From Pirellulaceae bacterium (GTDB lineage Bacteria; Planctomycetota; Planctomycetia; Pirellulales; Pirellulaceae): a DNA stretch of 32,880 nt. This document shows, one piece after another, positions 23,769 to 32,701 of this stretch; position 1 is the stretch's first letter, and every line of letters begins with the position of its first letter. The DNA lies in the NCBI GenBank assembly GCA_011087765.1, contig JAALLA010000027.1:1-32880 (forward strand). The letters are read 5' to 3'. Below the pieces are notes generated by a model. The model did no database searches, was not told where the DNA came from, and saw only the letters and a list, made by a program, of their open reading frames with translations. The translations under genes and the position numbers were made by a program.

Positions 23769-24881
23769 ATGCGCAGTGAAGATGAACATTTCATGCAGCT
23801 TGCCATCGAAGAAGCTGGCCAAGGGCAGGGCAGGGTGGAACCGAACCCGATGGTCGGGTGCATCGTCGTCGCCGGCGATGAGATAATAGGCCGGGGGCAT
23901 CACGAATTCTTTGGAGGGCCGCATGCCGAAGTCAATGCAATCGCTTCGGTCGCTAAAAATAACATTCATCGGATTGACGGGGGAACTGCTTACGTCACAC
24001 TCGAACCGTGCTCACACACTGGGAAAACGGGCCCCTGCACCGAGGCTTTAATCAGTGCCGGGTTATCGAGAGTGGTAGTAGCTTACCAAGACCCCAACCC
24101 CCTTGTCGCCGGACTGGGTATCCAACAATTACGAAACGCCGGTATAGAAGTAATCACCGATGTGCTTTCTGAGCTCGCCCAAGAGACCCTTGCTCCCTAT
24201 TTGAAATGGACTCAAAAACAAAAACCGTGGATTATTGCTAAATGGGCGATGACTCTTGATGGGAAAATAGCTACTGCGACCGGCGATAGTCAATGGATCT
24301 CAAACCCATCATCACGTGAGCTTGTTCATCAAATCCGCGGGCGGGTGGATGGCGTCATGGTTGGTATTGGCACTGCGATTGCCGATGACCCGATGCTCAA
24401 TGCGCGGCCACCGGGATGTCGTGAGGCAGCGCGAATTGTAATCGATTCCAAGGCGAGGCTTTCTTCAGAGTCACAACTGGCACGATCTGCTCAATCCCAC
24501 AAAACAATTATTGCGGTTGGCCCCGAGGCTGATCCCCGCAATTGCGAGCGTCTCAAAACCCTTGGCTGTGAAATTTTTTATTCCAATTTAAAATCGGCGG
24601 ACGAGCGTCTCGATGCTGTCTTAACGCATTTAGCTCAACTTGGCATGACCAATATATTAGTCGAGGGTGGGGGAAAACTCCTGGGATCACTCCATGCCAT
24701 GCGCGAAATTGATGAAGTGCATATTTTCATCGGACCAAAAATTGTCGGGGGAAGTGAAGCATTGTCTCCAGTCGAAGGCGGGGGAATTGCCGACATGAGT
24801 GGTGCGACAAATCTATCTAATCTGCATGTCGCGCAAATCAACAACGACATTTATATTTCGGGGTATGTACAACGCTCTTGA
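23769..24881 (+). CDS. ribD: Bifunctional riboflavin biosynthesis deaminase/reductase
   Basis: 370 residues, the normal RibD length. The N-terminal deaminase domain (about 1-145) has the zinc site H52-A-E54 and 'EPCSHTGKTGPC' with C81 and C90. The C-terminal reductase domain (about 150-368) has 'AKWAMTLDGKIAT', 'DGVMVGIGTAIADDP', 'NILVEGGGKLLGS' and 'FIGPKIVGG'. It deaminates 2,5-diamino-6-ribosylamino-pyrimidinone 5'-phosphate and reduces the ribosyl side chain with NADPH, the second and third steps of riboflavin synthesis in the cytoplasm. No other rib genes adjoin it, and no FMN riboswitch was recognised in the 81 bases upstream. Its stop faces the end of the DUF11-type gene across 80 bases. 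Confidence 0.97.
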   Translation: MRSEDEHFMQLAIEEAGQGQGRVEPNPMVGCIVVAGDEIIGRGHHEFFGGPHAEVNAIASVAKNNIHRIDGGTAYVTLEPCSHTGKTGPCTEALISAGLSRVVVAYQDPNPLVAGLGIQQLRNAGIEVITDVLSELAQETLAPYLKWTQKQKPWIIAKWAMTLDGKIATATGDSQWISNPSSRELVHQIRGRVDGVMVGIGTAIADDPMLNARPPGCREAARIVIDSKARLSSESQLARSAQSHKTIIAVGPEADPRNCERLKTLGCEIFYSNLKSADERLDAVLTHLAQLGMTNILVEGGGKLLGSLHAMREIDEVHIFIGPKIVGGSEALSPVEGGGIADMSGATNLSNLHVAQINNDIYISGYVQRS

Positions 24882-24961
24882 ATAAACAGTAGCTAACCTC
24901 CACCAGTTACCCGGTTGTGCCACCCTCACCCCTTCAGCCGCCGTTTATCTTCAGCTAGGCG

Positions 24962-27241
24962 TCACCTCAGATCTAACTCGATTTCTTCCTTGAGGGAAGT
25001 TGCATCCACGGACGTGATACTGAAAACGCTTTTATTGTCTTGCAGCTGTTTAAAAGGATCGACTCCATATTCAATTGTAATTGGGTACGATTGTCCCGCC
25101 GCGATCCGCGGGAGGGAGAAAAGAAACTCCTTTTTATCAGCATTCACTGGTTCGACCTGCAACCCTTGGGGCGGTTTAAGCATTGCCACACTCAGGTCGG
25201 ATGAGAACCGGTTCGTTAAAATAAGATTAGTGGCGTCAGTATTCGATGTATTAATAATCGTGGCTGTTACAAGACATTTATTAGCCTGTACTTTTTCTCG
25301 CTCAAGCCTCAACTGAAGTTGAGAATTCGCGTTGCCGACTGGCGGTTCGAATCCGTTTGTTAAACCACCTCCCTTTGGCTTTATCGTCAGGCAGTATGAC
25401 TTTTTAAGTGTCTGCACTCCGTCCGCACTCACTTCCACTTCAAAGCAGTGCTTTCCTGCAGCCCGCGTCTGGAAGGTAAGCGTTGGAATATTATCATTTT
25501 GAGCAGCCGGCATAAAAGAATTCTTAAACTCTGCCACCCCTTGAGGTTTATCCGTATTCAACCGCACAAAAGCAGTGGGCCAATTGATCGCGATGTTCAC
25601 ATTAGCTAATCCCTCGCCACAGCGATTCCTGAGACTTAAATTCAACGAAATACTCTCACCTTCAACCGCCTCGTCAGGACCGTTAATGCTTAATTCAAGG
25701 CATGGTTGGATAATCTCTGTTTGAACTGGTGCCTCTGTATTTAACCGATCAGTCTCACTGACAACCTCGAAAAATGCCCCTACACTTCCAAGCTTATTTG
25801 ATTTCAGTTGGACTTTAATTTGCTTTGGCGTTCCGCCGGGGGCGACGTCTCCCAGATCCCACTGATAGGTATTGGCAAACTGCTGAGGGCTCGGCGAGCT
25901 AGAAATATAGTTCACGCCTGAATCTAGATTTTTCATTTTCAGCACAACGTCACGGGCCACGAGATCACCTGGATTCGAAATTTCGACGGTATACTCGAAC
26001 GGCAAATCACTTTCAGCTTTCTCGGGGCCGAACGCGCGAATTGTGAGTGCCGGCGCTCTCCAAATCACGGTCGTAATGCCACTTTCAACAACCAATTCCG
26101 ATTCACCAAAAATTGGTGGGCGGACAATATCCACCCGCACCTGAGTGGTTCCCGGTTCCAATTGACCTGCCGGCTGGCGTATTTGAGCAATGGCTTTTCC
26201 ATTGGCGTCGGTGGTTGCTGTTGCCGACTTAGATCCCGCGGGGGCGAATTCTGCGGGGGCACCGCCAACGATCGTGTACCGTGCCTCCCAACCTTTGACT
26301 CCGCCTCCGTCCGCGCTACTCACCATTGTCGCCAGTGACTGGACCGTTCCAGCCGTTGCTCGAACAGGTGCGGGAACCGACCATTGTCCGTCGACCCAGT
26401 GGATAACCGTAGAAGCTCGTCGCTTGTCCCACCCCTCCGATTTTGGCGCAACCGCCGTGACGTAACTCGTTCCCGGTGATGAAGACGACAAGCTTACAAA
26501 CGTCTGTCCCTTAGCCAAATTGATATCATCCGCCGGTGTCGGAGTACCGCGTGTTAAGACAATTCGCTTCAGACTTGTACGGCCTTTTGCATACTGGCCA
26601 CTTATTTTTTTGGACGTTGGAGGAATTAACTTGTTGAAGTTGGGATGATGATTTCCACCAACTTCGATTAATTCTCCAACGCTATTGTTAGACAACATCC
26701 ATTCGAGAGGCTGGTTTTTGACGAAGTATCCATCGTCTCCACACAATCCCGCTAAAACGACCACTTCACTGCCCACCGGCGCCACGATCCGAGAGGGGGT
26801 AATCACTATTTTTCCTGATTGCCCGGGGGATTTCCAGCCGTTGACCTCTGGAACGTATCGCTGCTTTTTTACTTTTACCTTGCCAGTTCCATCGCAAGAG
26901 GGTGGAGTTGCTGGCTGACGAAATGCGGGGCCGCCGGCGGACTGGCTTAGGCCCATCTGCGGCGGGCTAATGGTCGGCGTGGTGAACGGCTGAGGTTGAT
27001 ACGCTGGAGCAATCGCAATCGGTTGACCTAACTGATTGAAATTACCAGGATTATTCTGAGCAGACCGGGGCGTGAGTAATGGTGTCCCACCCTGTTTAAA
27101 GATCCGGGTTCCCGATGGATCGATAGCTGGCACTCGTAACGATGAACAGCCATTTTGAAAACAAACTAATAACAGAAGAATACCAAAGACCGAGATTGTG
27201 AGTCTCAGACGAAGGTAAGATTTTTTCGATTGTAATCTCAT
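24962..27241 (-). CDS. Large exported lipoprotein with DUF11/CARDB-like repeats
   Basis: 759 residues from the ATG at 27241. The N terminus is basic (R-L-Q-S-K-K), followed by a hydrophobic core (about 14-27) and a Cys at 32 ('FQNGCSS'). The lipobox is imperfect because Gln lies at -3. A low-complexity Pro/Gln-rich stretch (about 60-105) follows, then a region with Ig-like character, including a bacterial big-type domain (about 285-375, 'GWEARYTIVGGAPAEF'). Three DUF11-like beta domains then occupy the rest. The first begins 'IRAFGPEKAESDLPFEYTVE', the second 'LSINGPDEAVEGESISLNLS', and the third 'LRLEREKVQANKCLVTATII'. DUF11 repeats are found in large surface and periplasmic proteins and are thought to be structural or adhesive. 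An earlier start at 27325 would add 28 residues before the signal and is less likely. Exact role unknown. Confidence 0.82.
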   Translation of the reverse strand: MRLQSKKSYLRLRLTISVFGILLLLVCFQNGCSSLRVPAIDPSGTRIFKQGGTPLLTPRSAQNNPGNFNQLGQPIAIAPAYQPQPFTTPTISPPQMGLSQSAGGPAFRQPATPPSCDGTGKVKVKKQRYVPEVNGWKSPGQSGKIVITPSRIVAPVGSEVVVLAGLCGDDGYFVKNQPLEWMLSNNSVGELIEVGGNHHPNFNKLIPPTSKKISGQYAKGRTSLKRIVLTRGTPTPADDINLAKGQTFVSLSSSSPGTSYVTAVAPKSEGWDKRRASTVIHWVDGQWSVPAPVRATAGTVQSLATMVSSADGGGVKGWEARYTIVGGAPAEFAPAGSKSATATTDANGKAIAQIRQPAGQLEPGTTQVRVDIVRPPIFGESELVVESGITTVIWRAPALTIRAFGPEKAESDLPFEYTVEISNPGDLVARDVVLKMKNLDSGVNYISSSPSPQQFANTYQWDLGDVAPGGTPKQIKVQLKSNKLGSVGAFFEVVSETDRLNTEAPVQTEIIQPCLELSINGPDEAVEGESISLNLSLRNRCGEGLANVNIAINWPTAFVRLNTDKPQGVAEFKNSFMPAAQNDNIPTLTFQTRAAGKHCFEVEVSADGVQTLKKSYCLTIKPKGGGLTNGFEPPVGNANSQLQLRLEREKVQANKCLVTATIINTSNTDATNLILTNRFSSDLSVAMLKPPQGLQVEPVNADKKEFLFSLPRIAAGQSYPITIEYGVDPFKQLQDNKSVFSITSVDATSLKEEIELDLR

Positions 27242-27310
27242 GACTAACCGATCCGTCACTAGTTTGAGCGCAGCGGATAGAAACGCACGGGTTCCCCGCT
27301 GATATAAGCT

Positions 27311-27353
27311 GGAAAAACGTACCACACCAAATGGTAAGATGATGCGTTTTTCC
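27311..27353. repeat. Inverted repeat in the leader of the DUF11-type gene
   Basis: GGAAAAACG (27311-27319) and CGTTTTTCC (27345-27353) are perfect nine-base inverted repeats, with a nested ACCA/TGGT pair (27321-27324, 27332-27335). It lies about 70 bases upstream of the DUF11 gene start. No T-run follows on the minus strand, so it is more likely an operator or leader hairpin than a terminator. The promoter itself could not be placed. Confidence 0.5.
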
Positions 27354-27723
27354 TACATGAAATGATGACAAAAGGCATCAACTCCCTACCGATTGCGACA
27401 AGTAGCAGGGTTCTACCGGCAAGGAGGGGGGAAACGGCCCCATTTCCCGGGCGTCAAAAACTACCGGATATCTGCCCGGCGCCGCCCTGGCCAAACCAGC
27501 TTGGCAACTGGCGACGGCAGATCTATCGAACGAAAATGAAAACTAATTCGCCGCTGCCGTAGCTGCTTTCTTATTTCCAACAAACTGCGGCTTGTTCAAT
27601 CAACGACAGTTAGCAAACTTGGTAAGAGTGAGAGCGAACTGCTAAGCCGTCTAACTTGCGGCAACAATAAAAATCTCAATGGCTCAGCCAAAACTAATTT
27701 ACTGACTTTGATTTCAACTGATT
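27354..27723. other. Intergenic region, no gene recognised
   Basis: About 370 bases between the inverted repeat upstream of the DUF11-type gene and the end of the zinc-ribbon gene. The stretch at 27420-27500 is locally GC-rich, and TGGCTCAGCCA at 27679-27689 is palindromic but too tight to be a terminator. A 66-codon plus-strand frame at 27362-27562 has no recognisable product. Confidence 0.35.
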
Positions 27724-28377
27724 TTAATCTTCGGCGTTGAACCCACTCTTGAGATCAACCTGGAAATCGGCTGGCACGACAAACGGAACATATTCGCTGA
27801 TTTGAGGCCCCACATTCAAAGGGTCTTTATTGAAAGCCCACAATACGATTGCGTAAGCAATTGGAATTGCCATCAATCCACCCAAGACAACTTTAATGAA
27901 CTCAACAGTCGGGTTCTTTCCTGATTTAGAAACTCTCGTTTGCCCTCGCAAACTGTGTTGTGAATTGCGGCCTGACCGCGATCTTTTACGCGACCTCCTG
28001 TCCTCCCGAGAAGCCCGGCGACCAGAGTTTTCACGTCTCGAATCGGAACTTCCGTCGGACGGCTCATTTCGAGAACGGCGTTTTCGCTTACGCGCGCCTT
28101 CGGCTAATTGAGAAGGTACAACGAAAGTATCTCTATGAATTGCAGTCGGCTCTTCCATCACGAGAGGGGCGTCAACTGGCTCAGACACCTCTTCAACCAT
28201 CTCAAGAGCAGGAACAGATTCAGCTAGGATTTCGTTCAACCGATATTCTGTACTGCAATGAGGGCACCGGACTTTCGAGTCAGCCGCAGATTTCACCGGG
28301 ACACGAACCAATCCCTCGCAATTCAAACAATTGCCAAGGATCGACGAATCCGGAGATGCTTGATTGAGGTTATCCAT
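27724..28377 (-). CDS. Zinc-ribbon membrane protein with Arg/Ser-rich linker, unknown function
   Basis: 217 residues. A zinc-ribbon-like motif at the N terminus has C17-x-x-C20 and C38-x-x-C41, with 'RCPHCSTEY' as in MJ0042-type zinc-finger domains. An acidic region (about 53-80) is followed by a strongly basic Arg/Ser/Lys-rich linker (about 95-150), including 'RRASREDRRSRKRSRSGR'. One membrane segment ('FIKVVLGGLMAIPIAYAIVL', about 158-178) and a short outer tail complete it. The architecture places the zinc ribbon and basic linker in the cytoplasm, attached to the membrane. The basic stretch could bind nucleic acid or phospholipid. Proteins of this layout are common in planctomycetes, but I know of no established function. 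Start is ATG at 28377 and stop at 27724. No Shine-Dalgarno. Confidence 0.72.
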   Translation of the reverse strand: MDNLNQASPDSSILGNCLNCEGLVRVPVKSAADSKVRCPHCSTEYRLNEILAESVPALEMVEEVSEPVDAPLVMEEPTAIHRDTFVVPSQLAEGARKRKRRSRNEPSDGSSDSRRENSGRRASREDRRSRKRSRSGRNSQHSLRGQTRVSKSGKNPTVEFIKVVLGGLMAIPIAYAIVLWAFNKDPLNVGPQISEYVPFVVPADFQVDLKSGFNAED

Positions 28378-28548
28378 ATTTCATTCACAAAATAACAAAC
28401 GGTTTTGTTACCCAATTTCAGTTCGAAGAATCGATGACAAAAAAGAGTGCCCGACGTCCTTAACCTGCCCTAGGTCCTTGACTCTAATTGTAATTTACAC
28501 CACCTCCAAATAGAACCGGCGCGTTTTCGATATCCCTCGGATTAACCG

Positions 28549-30072
28549 CTACAAGCCGTAAATAGGGACGAGCTTCTGTTGGAGATGAGACATTAAGGCC
28601 TCGTGCGAGAGCCCATTCCCTGTAACCTGCTCTCCCAATTGCGGGCCGGACAAACATTGACCGAGTTGATGAACTTCTCTATTCAACCAGTTTTTAAGAG
28701 GGGCAAATTCTCCCGTTTGGAACATTGCGTCCAGGTTCCCCAACTGTGCACTAGCTGCATCAAAAATTTGACTCGCATATAAATTCCCCAGTGAGTAGGT
28801 TGGGAAATAGCCAACTAACCCAGCACTCCAATGCACATCTTGAAGAACACCGCTTGCAACCTCTGAAGTTTCGATGCCGAGATAACGTTTGTATTTTTCA
28901 TTCCACGCCTCAGGAAGATCATCGGTATCGAGCTCACCATTAATTATCGCCTGCTCCAGCTCAAATCGAATGATAATGTGCAGGTTATAAGTCGCTTCAT
29001 CTGCTTCGACACGAATCAGTGATGGCTCAACATGGTTGATTGCTCGATAAAAATCTTCCAGTGATACTCCTCCCAACGCCTCTTGAAACAAGCTTTGAGC
29101 CTCCGGATAAAAGTATTGCCAGAAACTGAATCGTCTACCAACTAAATTCTCCCACAACCGGGACTGAGATTCATGGATACCAAGGCTGCAAAACTTCCCA
29201 GGTGGCAGACTGTAATACTCAGATCTCAAACCTTGCTCATAAATTCCATGACCAGCTTCATGGAGTGTTCCAAAGAATGAACCACTAAAAAAGTTCTCAT
29301 CGTACCGTGTTGTAATCCGACAATCTCTGGGCCCCATTTCTGTACAAAACGGATGATGGGTTACGTCCAATCGACCTTGCTGATAATCGAATCCAATCCG
29401 CTCGGAAGCTAACCTCCCTAATTGACGTTGCTGATCGACAGGGAATTTCCGACTTAGAATATCAACAGGCGCGCGATAGCTGGATTCATTAATTTTGGTA
29501 ACTAATGGAACTAACTCTCCTCGCAACGCTTCGAGAATCTCAGCCACCTCCGATGTTTTGGCCCCGGGCTCATATTCGTCTAGTAACGCGTCGTACGGCA
29601 CCTCGGCATAGCCAATCGCTTCTGCTTCAGATTTCTTCAGTTCGAAAATCTTTTTTAACTGGGGAGCGAATGCTTCAAAGTCATTCTCTCTTCGAGCTTC
29701 AACCCACTTGGTCTGCCCAATCGAGGCCGCTCTCGCTAACTCCATCACCAAAGCAGCAGGAAGTTTGACACTCTTTTCATATTCTCGTTTTAAAATGCGA
29801 ATCGTTGCCCCTGAATCGCTTAGAGGATCTTCCGTCAACGGCGAATCGGCGAGGTGGTCCAGCCATTCACCAACCCGGGGGTCTGTCTTTCGCTGATGAA
29901 TTAGCCCTGCAAGATGCGTTATTTGCTCGCAACGATAATCACTGGCCAAAGCAGGCATCTTTGTCTGTTGATCCCATTCCAATAGAGCGGCCGTTGAAAC
30001 CAAATAACCAGTCTCCCGAACATGCTCCAATAACGCACTGTAATTAGGATCGTTTGATTCAACTTTTGACAT
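28549..30072 (-). CDS. M32-family metallocarboxypeptidase (carboxypeptidase Taq-like)
   Basis: 507 residues, the usual M32 length. The zinc site is H271-E272-x-x-H275 in 'FGTLHEAGHGIYEQGL', followed by the second family motif 'GIHESQSRLWENLVGR', whose Glu is the third ligand. 'DVTHHPFCTEMGPRDCRITTR' (about 236-256) and the closing 'GLVGYFPTYSLGN' motif are also diagnostic. The enzyme removes C-terminal residues from peptides in the cytoplasm; no signal peptide is visible. The ATG at 30072 was chosen; an in-frame TTG at 30087 would add five residues. The gene is single. The divergent DUF1295 gene starts about 470 bases away. Confidence 0.96.
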   Translation of the reverse strand: MSKVESNDPNYSALLEHVRETGYLVSTAALLEWDQQTKMPALASDYRCEQITHLAGLIHQRKTDPRVGEWLDHLADSPLTEDPLSDSGATIRILKREYEKSVKLPAALVMELARAASIGQTKWVEARRENDFEAFAPQLKKIFELKKSEAEAIGYAEVPYDALLDEYEPGAKTSEVAEILEALRGELVPLVTKINESSYRAPVDILSRKFPVDQQRQLGRLASERIGFDYQQGRLDVTHHPFCTEMGPRDCRITTRYDENFFSGSFFGTLHEAGHGIYEQGLRSEYYSLPPGKFCSLGIHESQSRLWENLVGRRFSFWQYFYPEAQSLFQEALGGVSLEDFYRAINHVEPSLIRVEADEATYNLHIIIRFELEQAIINGELDTDDLPEAWNEKYKRYLGIETSEVASGVLQDVHWSAGLVGYFPTYSLGNLYASQIFDAASAQLGNLDAMFQTGEFAPLKNWLNREVHQLGQCLSGPQLGEQVTGNGLSHEALMSHLQQKLVPIYGL

Positions 30073-30543
30073 TATCACAACACTCAACCAAGGGCTTAAA
30101 AAATATTATTACGGCATTTGGATGACTCAGCATCAATTCTGCTGGAACGGCACACCAGCCTACAAAAACTAATCGTGGGCACAATAGCTTTATATTTTCA
30201 TTATATAAATTCCCGTCTCCCACCCAGTACTGATTTCAAATTCGATTGTGCTCGACACTTCAACCACTCGACCGGAGACTCATATTTAAATCAACGTGAA
30301 AGTTGGGAATACGGTTTTCAGCCGCAACGCTTTTTATTCCCGAAGGAATGACGGCCATTTCAAATCAACTAGAAACTAACGCTTCATTCCTGCCAGACGG
30401 ATACCCATTTTATCAATCATAAAATATAACTCAGTGAACGTTTTAGCCGTTGCCTTCAACAAAATCCTGCGGGATTAACGCCGGAACCGGCGGATTCATG
30501 AACTCCATGCCCGTTTTAACCGGTATTTACAGAGGCGGTTCCT
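30073..30543. other. Divergent intergenic region upstream of M32 and DUF1295 genes
   Basis: About 470 bases. No gene recognised. Two short hairpins lie 55-80 bases upstream of the DUF1295 start: ATCC/GGAT (30463-30474) and CGCCG/CGGCG (30478-30491, four-base loop GAAC). AGAGGCGG (30531-30538) is the likely ribosome binding site of the DUF1295 gene. AT-rich sequence at 30100-30115 and 30190-30215 could hold promoters, but none is convincing. Confidence 0.4.
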
Positions 30544-31380
30544 TTGAACCGAGGTCTAACTAATCCAACTTTTCTTACCCCCAATTTTGCCTTGGACTTA
30601 ATTCAACTATCACTAATCGGCCTTGCGATTCCAATCGTCTTGTTCACCGTTTACTGGGTGATCCAGTATCAAATTAATGACTCAGGTGTCGTAGACGTAT
30701 TTTGGGGCGCGACGGTTGCGATTATCGCAACCTTCTTTTGCCTATTTACCTCGGGAGATCCAACGCGACGCTGGATAGGGGGGGTGCTGATTTCCCTGTG
30801 GGCTCTGCGACTGAGTTATTACCTTTTCTTTCGCTGGCGATCTCACGAAGAAGACGCAAGGTACGTTGCCTTAAAAGTCAAATGGGGAACGCAGGCTCAG
30901 GCTCGCATGTTCAGATTCTATCAAATGCAAGGGCTCGGCTGTTTTCTGTTTGCTCTGCCGTTACTTGCAGCCGGTTCAAACCTTGCACCGTTTTCCTGGC
31001 CTGACTGGATTGGCATTTCAATCTGGGTTGTCGCTATCAGTGGCGAAGCAATCTCTGATCAACAATTGGCTAATTTTCGTTCCCGCCCGGAGAATCGCGG
31101 TGAAGTTTGTAACGTTGGTTTTTGGCGTTACTCACGCCACCCCAACTACTTCTTTGAGTGGTTCCATTGGTGGTCCTATGTAATGTTAGCGATCACTGCT
31201 CAGTTCGGTTGGCTTACGATTTTAGCTCCCGTTGCAATGTGGTTTTTCCTTAATCGAGTAACGGGAATTCCGTTGACCGAGATTCAAGCGATCAAGTCCC
31301 GCGGAGACAAATACCGTCTCTACCAAAAATCAACCAATGCATTTTTCCCATGGTTCCCCAAGCCTAGCTCGCAAGATTAG
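30544..31380 (+). CDS. DUF1295 membrane protein (steroid 5-alpha-reductase-like)
   Basis: 278 residues with about six to seven membrane segments. The family signature is clear: 'WRYSRHPNYFFEWFHWWSYV' (about 195-214), which carries the conserved R-H-P-N-Y-F-x-E, and 'LPLLAAG' earlier. DUF1295 belongs to the ICMT/steroid-reductase-like membrane enzymes, some of which are reductases acting on lipid-like substrates. The start appears to be TTG at 30544, five bases after AGAGGCGG. An in-frame stop at 30517-30519 leaves no ATG before it, and no early ATG follows. It is followed after 86 bases by a cyclopropane-synthase-like methyltransferase gene, a pairing also seen in other bacteria where both are proposed to modify membrane fatty acids. 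Function here is inference. Confidence 0.88.
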   Translation: MNRGLTNPTFLTPNFALDLIQLSLIGLAIPIVLFTVYWVIQYQINDSGVVDVFWGATVAIIATFFCLFTSGDPTRRWIGGVLISLWALRLSYYLFFRWRSHEEDARYVALKVKWGTQAQARMFRFYQMQGLGCFLFALPLLAAGSNLAPFSWPDWIGISIWVVAISGEAISDQQLANFRSRPENRGEVCNVGFWRYSRHPNYFFEWFHWWSYVMLAITAQFGWLTILAPVAMWFFLNRVTGIPLTEIQAIKSRGDKYRLYQKSTNAFFPWFPKPSSQD

Positions 31381-31466
31381 TTTTGGAAATCTGGGTTCAA
31401 ATCCCTCATTTCCCCGGATGACGAATCTTCAAATTCATTTAATCAAATCAATAAATTTGCAACGAC

Positions 31467-32513
31467 ATGATTAATAAACTCATTGACTGGACCGAACGTG
31501 GTTACGTCCCCGACAGCTTACTGAGAATCGGGATTCGCCGTTTATTAAAAAAACGACTAGCTCAAGCCGATGCTGGATCGCCCGAAGCTAATTCATCGCA
31601 AACAGATTCACTGGTCGCTGAATTTGACGAAGGCCCCATCGCGCTGGTTCCCGAACTTGCCAATGAACAACACTATGAAGTCCCCTCCGATTTATTCAAG
31701 TTGACACTTGGTCCTCACCGCAAGTATTCAAGCTGTTTTTGGCCCGATGGAGTTGCATCCTTAGAAGAATCTGAAAAGGCCGCCTTAACCGAAACCTGCA
31801 CCCGAGCCGAACTTCAGGACGGAATGAACATTCTGGAACTCGGCTGTGGTTGGGGCTCCCTCTCGCTTTGGATGGCCGAACATTACCCCAATGCAAACAT
31901 CACAGTCGTTTCCAACTCAAATTCACAGCGAGAGCACATCGAAAGCACCGCACTTAGTCGCGGGATTGAAAAAAACTTGAAGGTCATCACCTGTGACATC
32001 AATAATTTCGATACCGATCAAGAATTCGATCGTGTCGTTTCCGTTGAGATGTTCGAACATGTCCGAAATCACCGTAAATTAATGAAGCGAATTTCAAACT
32101 GGCTAAAGCCGCATGGAAAACTATTTGTTCATATTTTTTGCCACCGCGATTTGACTTACAAATTTCAAGATGAAGGTGAGTCCGACTGGATGAGTCGGTA
32201 TTTCTTTTCTGGTGGGATCATGCCTGGTGAGGACCTCCTAAGCCGCTACGACGAAGATCTGGAATTAGCGAACAAGTGGACATGGAATGGCAGGCACTAC
32301 CAAAAAACGTGTGAAGCCTGGCATACCAACATGATCAAAAATCGAGTCCAAATCATGCCCATCCTCGAAGCAACTTATGGAAAAAAAGAGGGCGTGCACT
32401 GGTTTAATCGCTGGCGAATGTTCTATCTCTCCTGCAGTGAGTTATTTGGATATAACCATGGAAACGAATGGTATGTCGCCCATTATTTATTCGACAACAA
32501 ATCCAGCCCGTGA
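31467..32513 (+). CDS. SAM-dependent methyltransferase of cyclopropane-synthase / coclaurine-N-methyltransferase-like family
   Basis: 348 residues. The SAM-binding motif I is 'ILELGCGWGSLSLWMAE' (about 122-138); 'SNSQREH' and 'DRVVSVEMFEHV' (188-199) are typical of the cyclopropane-fatty-acid synthase superfamily. The N terminus (D-W-T-E-R-G-Y-V-P-D-S-L-L-R, then 'IGIRRLLKKRL') is shorter than in classical Cfa. It matches the subgroup that includes plant coclaurine N-methyltransferases and their bacterial relatives. It therefore transfers a methyl or methylene group from SAM, probably to unsaturated fatty acyl chains, though a small-molecule amine cannot be excluded. Cytoplasmic, membrane-associated. 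Together with the upstream DUF1295 protein it probably forms a two-gene lipid-modification operon. No Shine-Dalgarno is visible at the ATG at 31467. Confidence 0.92.
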   Translation: MINKLIDWTERGYVPDSLLRIGIRRLLKKRLAQADAGSPEANSSQTDSLVAEFDEGPIALVPELANEQHYEVPSDLFKLTLGPHRKYSSCFWPDGVASLEESEKAALTETCTRAELQDGMNILELGCGWGSLSLWMAEHYPNANITVVSNSNSQREHIESTALSRGIEKNLKVITCDINNFDTDQEFDRVVSVEMFEHVRNHRKLMKRISNWLKPHGKLFVHIFCHRDLTYKFQDEGESDWMSRYFFSGGIMPGEDLLSRYDEDLELANKWTWNGRHYQKTCEAWHTNMIKNRVQIMPILEATYGKKEGVHWFNRWRMFYLSCSELFGYNHGNEWYVAHYLFDNKSSP

Positions 32514-32701
32514 CCCGCTGATTAACTACGAGCATAAATTACTGTTTGAGACACTTTCCACTTTCGTGTATTACTAGACAGCTGATTGAATCCCGACTCG
32601 TTTGCCCTAAAATATTTCCTGCAAGCGCCGATGTGATTGCACCCTTGCGGTTACGTACAGTGCTGCCGCATTGAGTTATTTTGATCTCTCAAAGATATTC
32701 A

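Noticed and set aside
27362..27562. 66-codon plus-strand frame in the gap before the zinc-ribbon gene
   Set aside because: No recognisable domain, no ribosome binding site, and composition unlike its neighbours.
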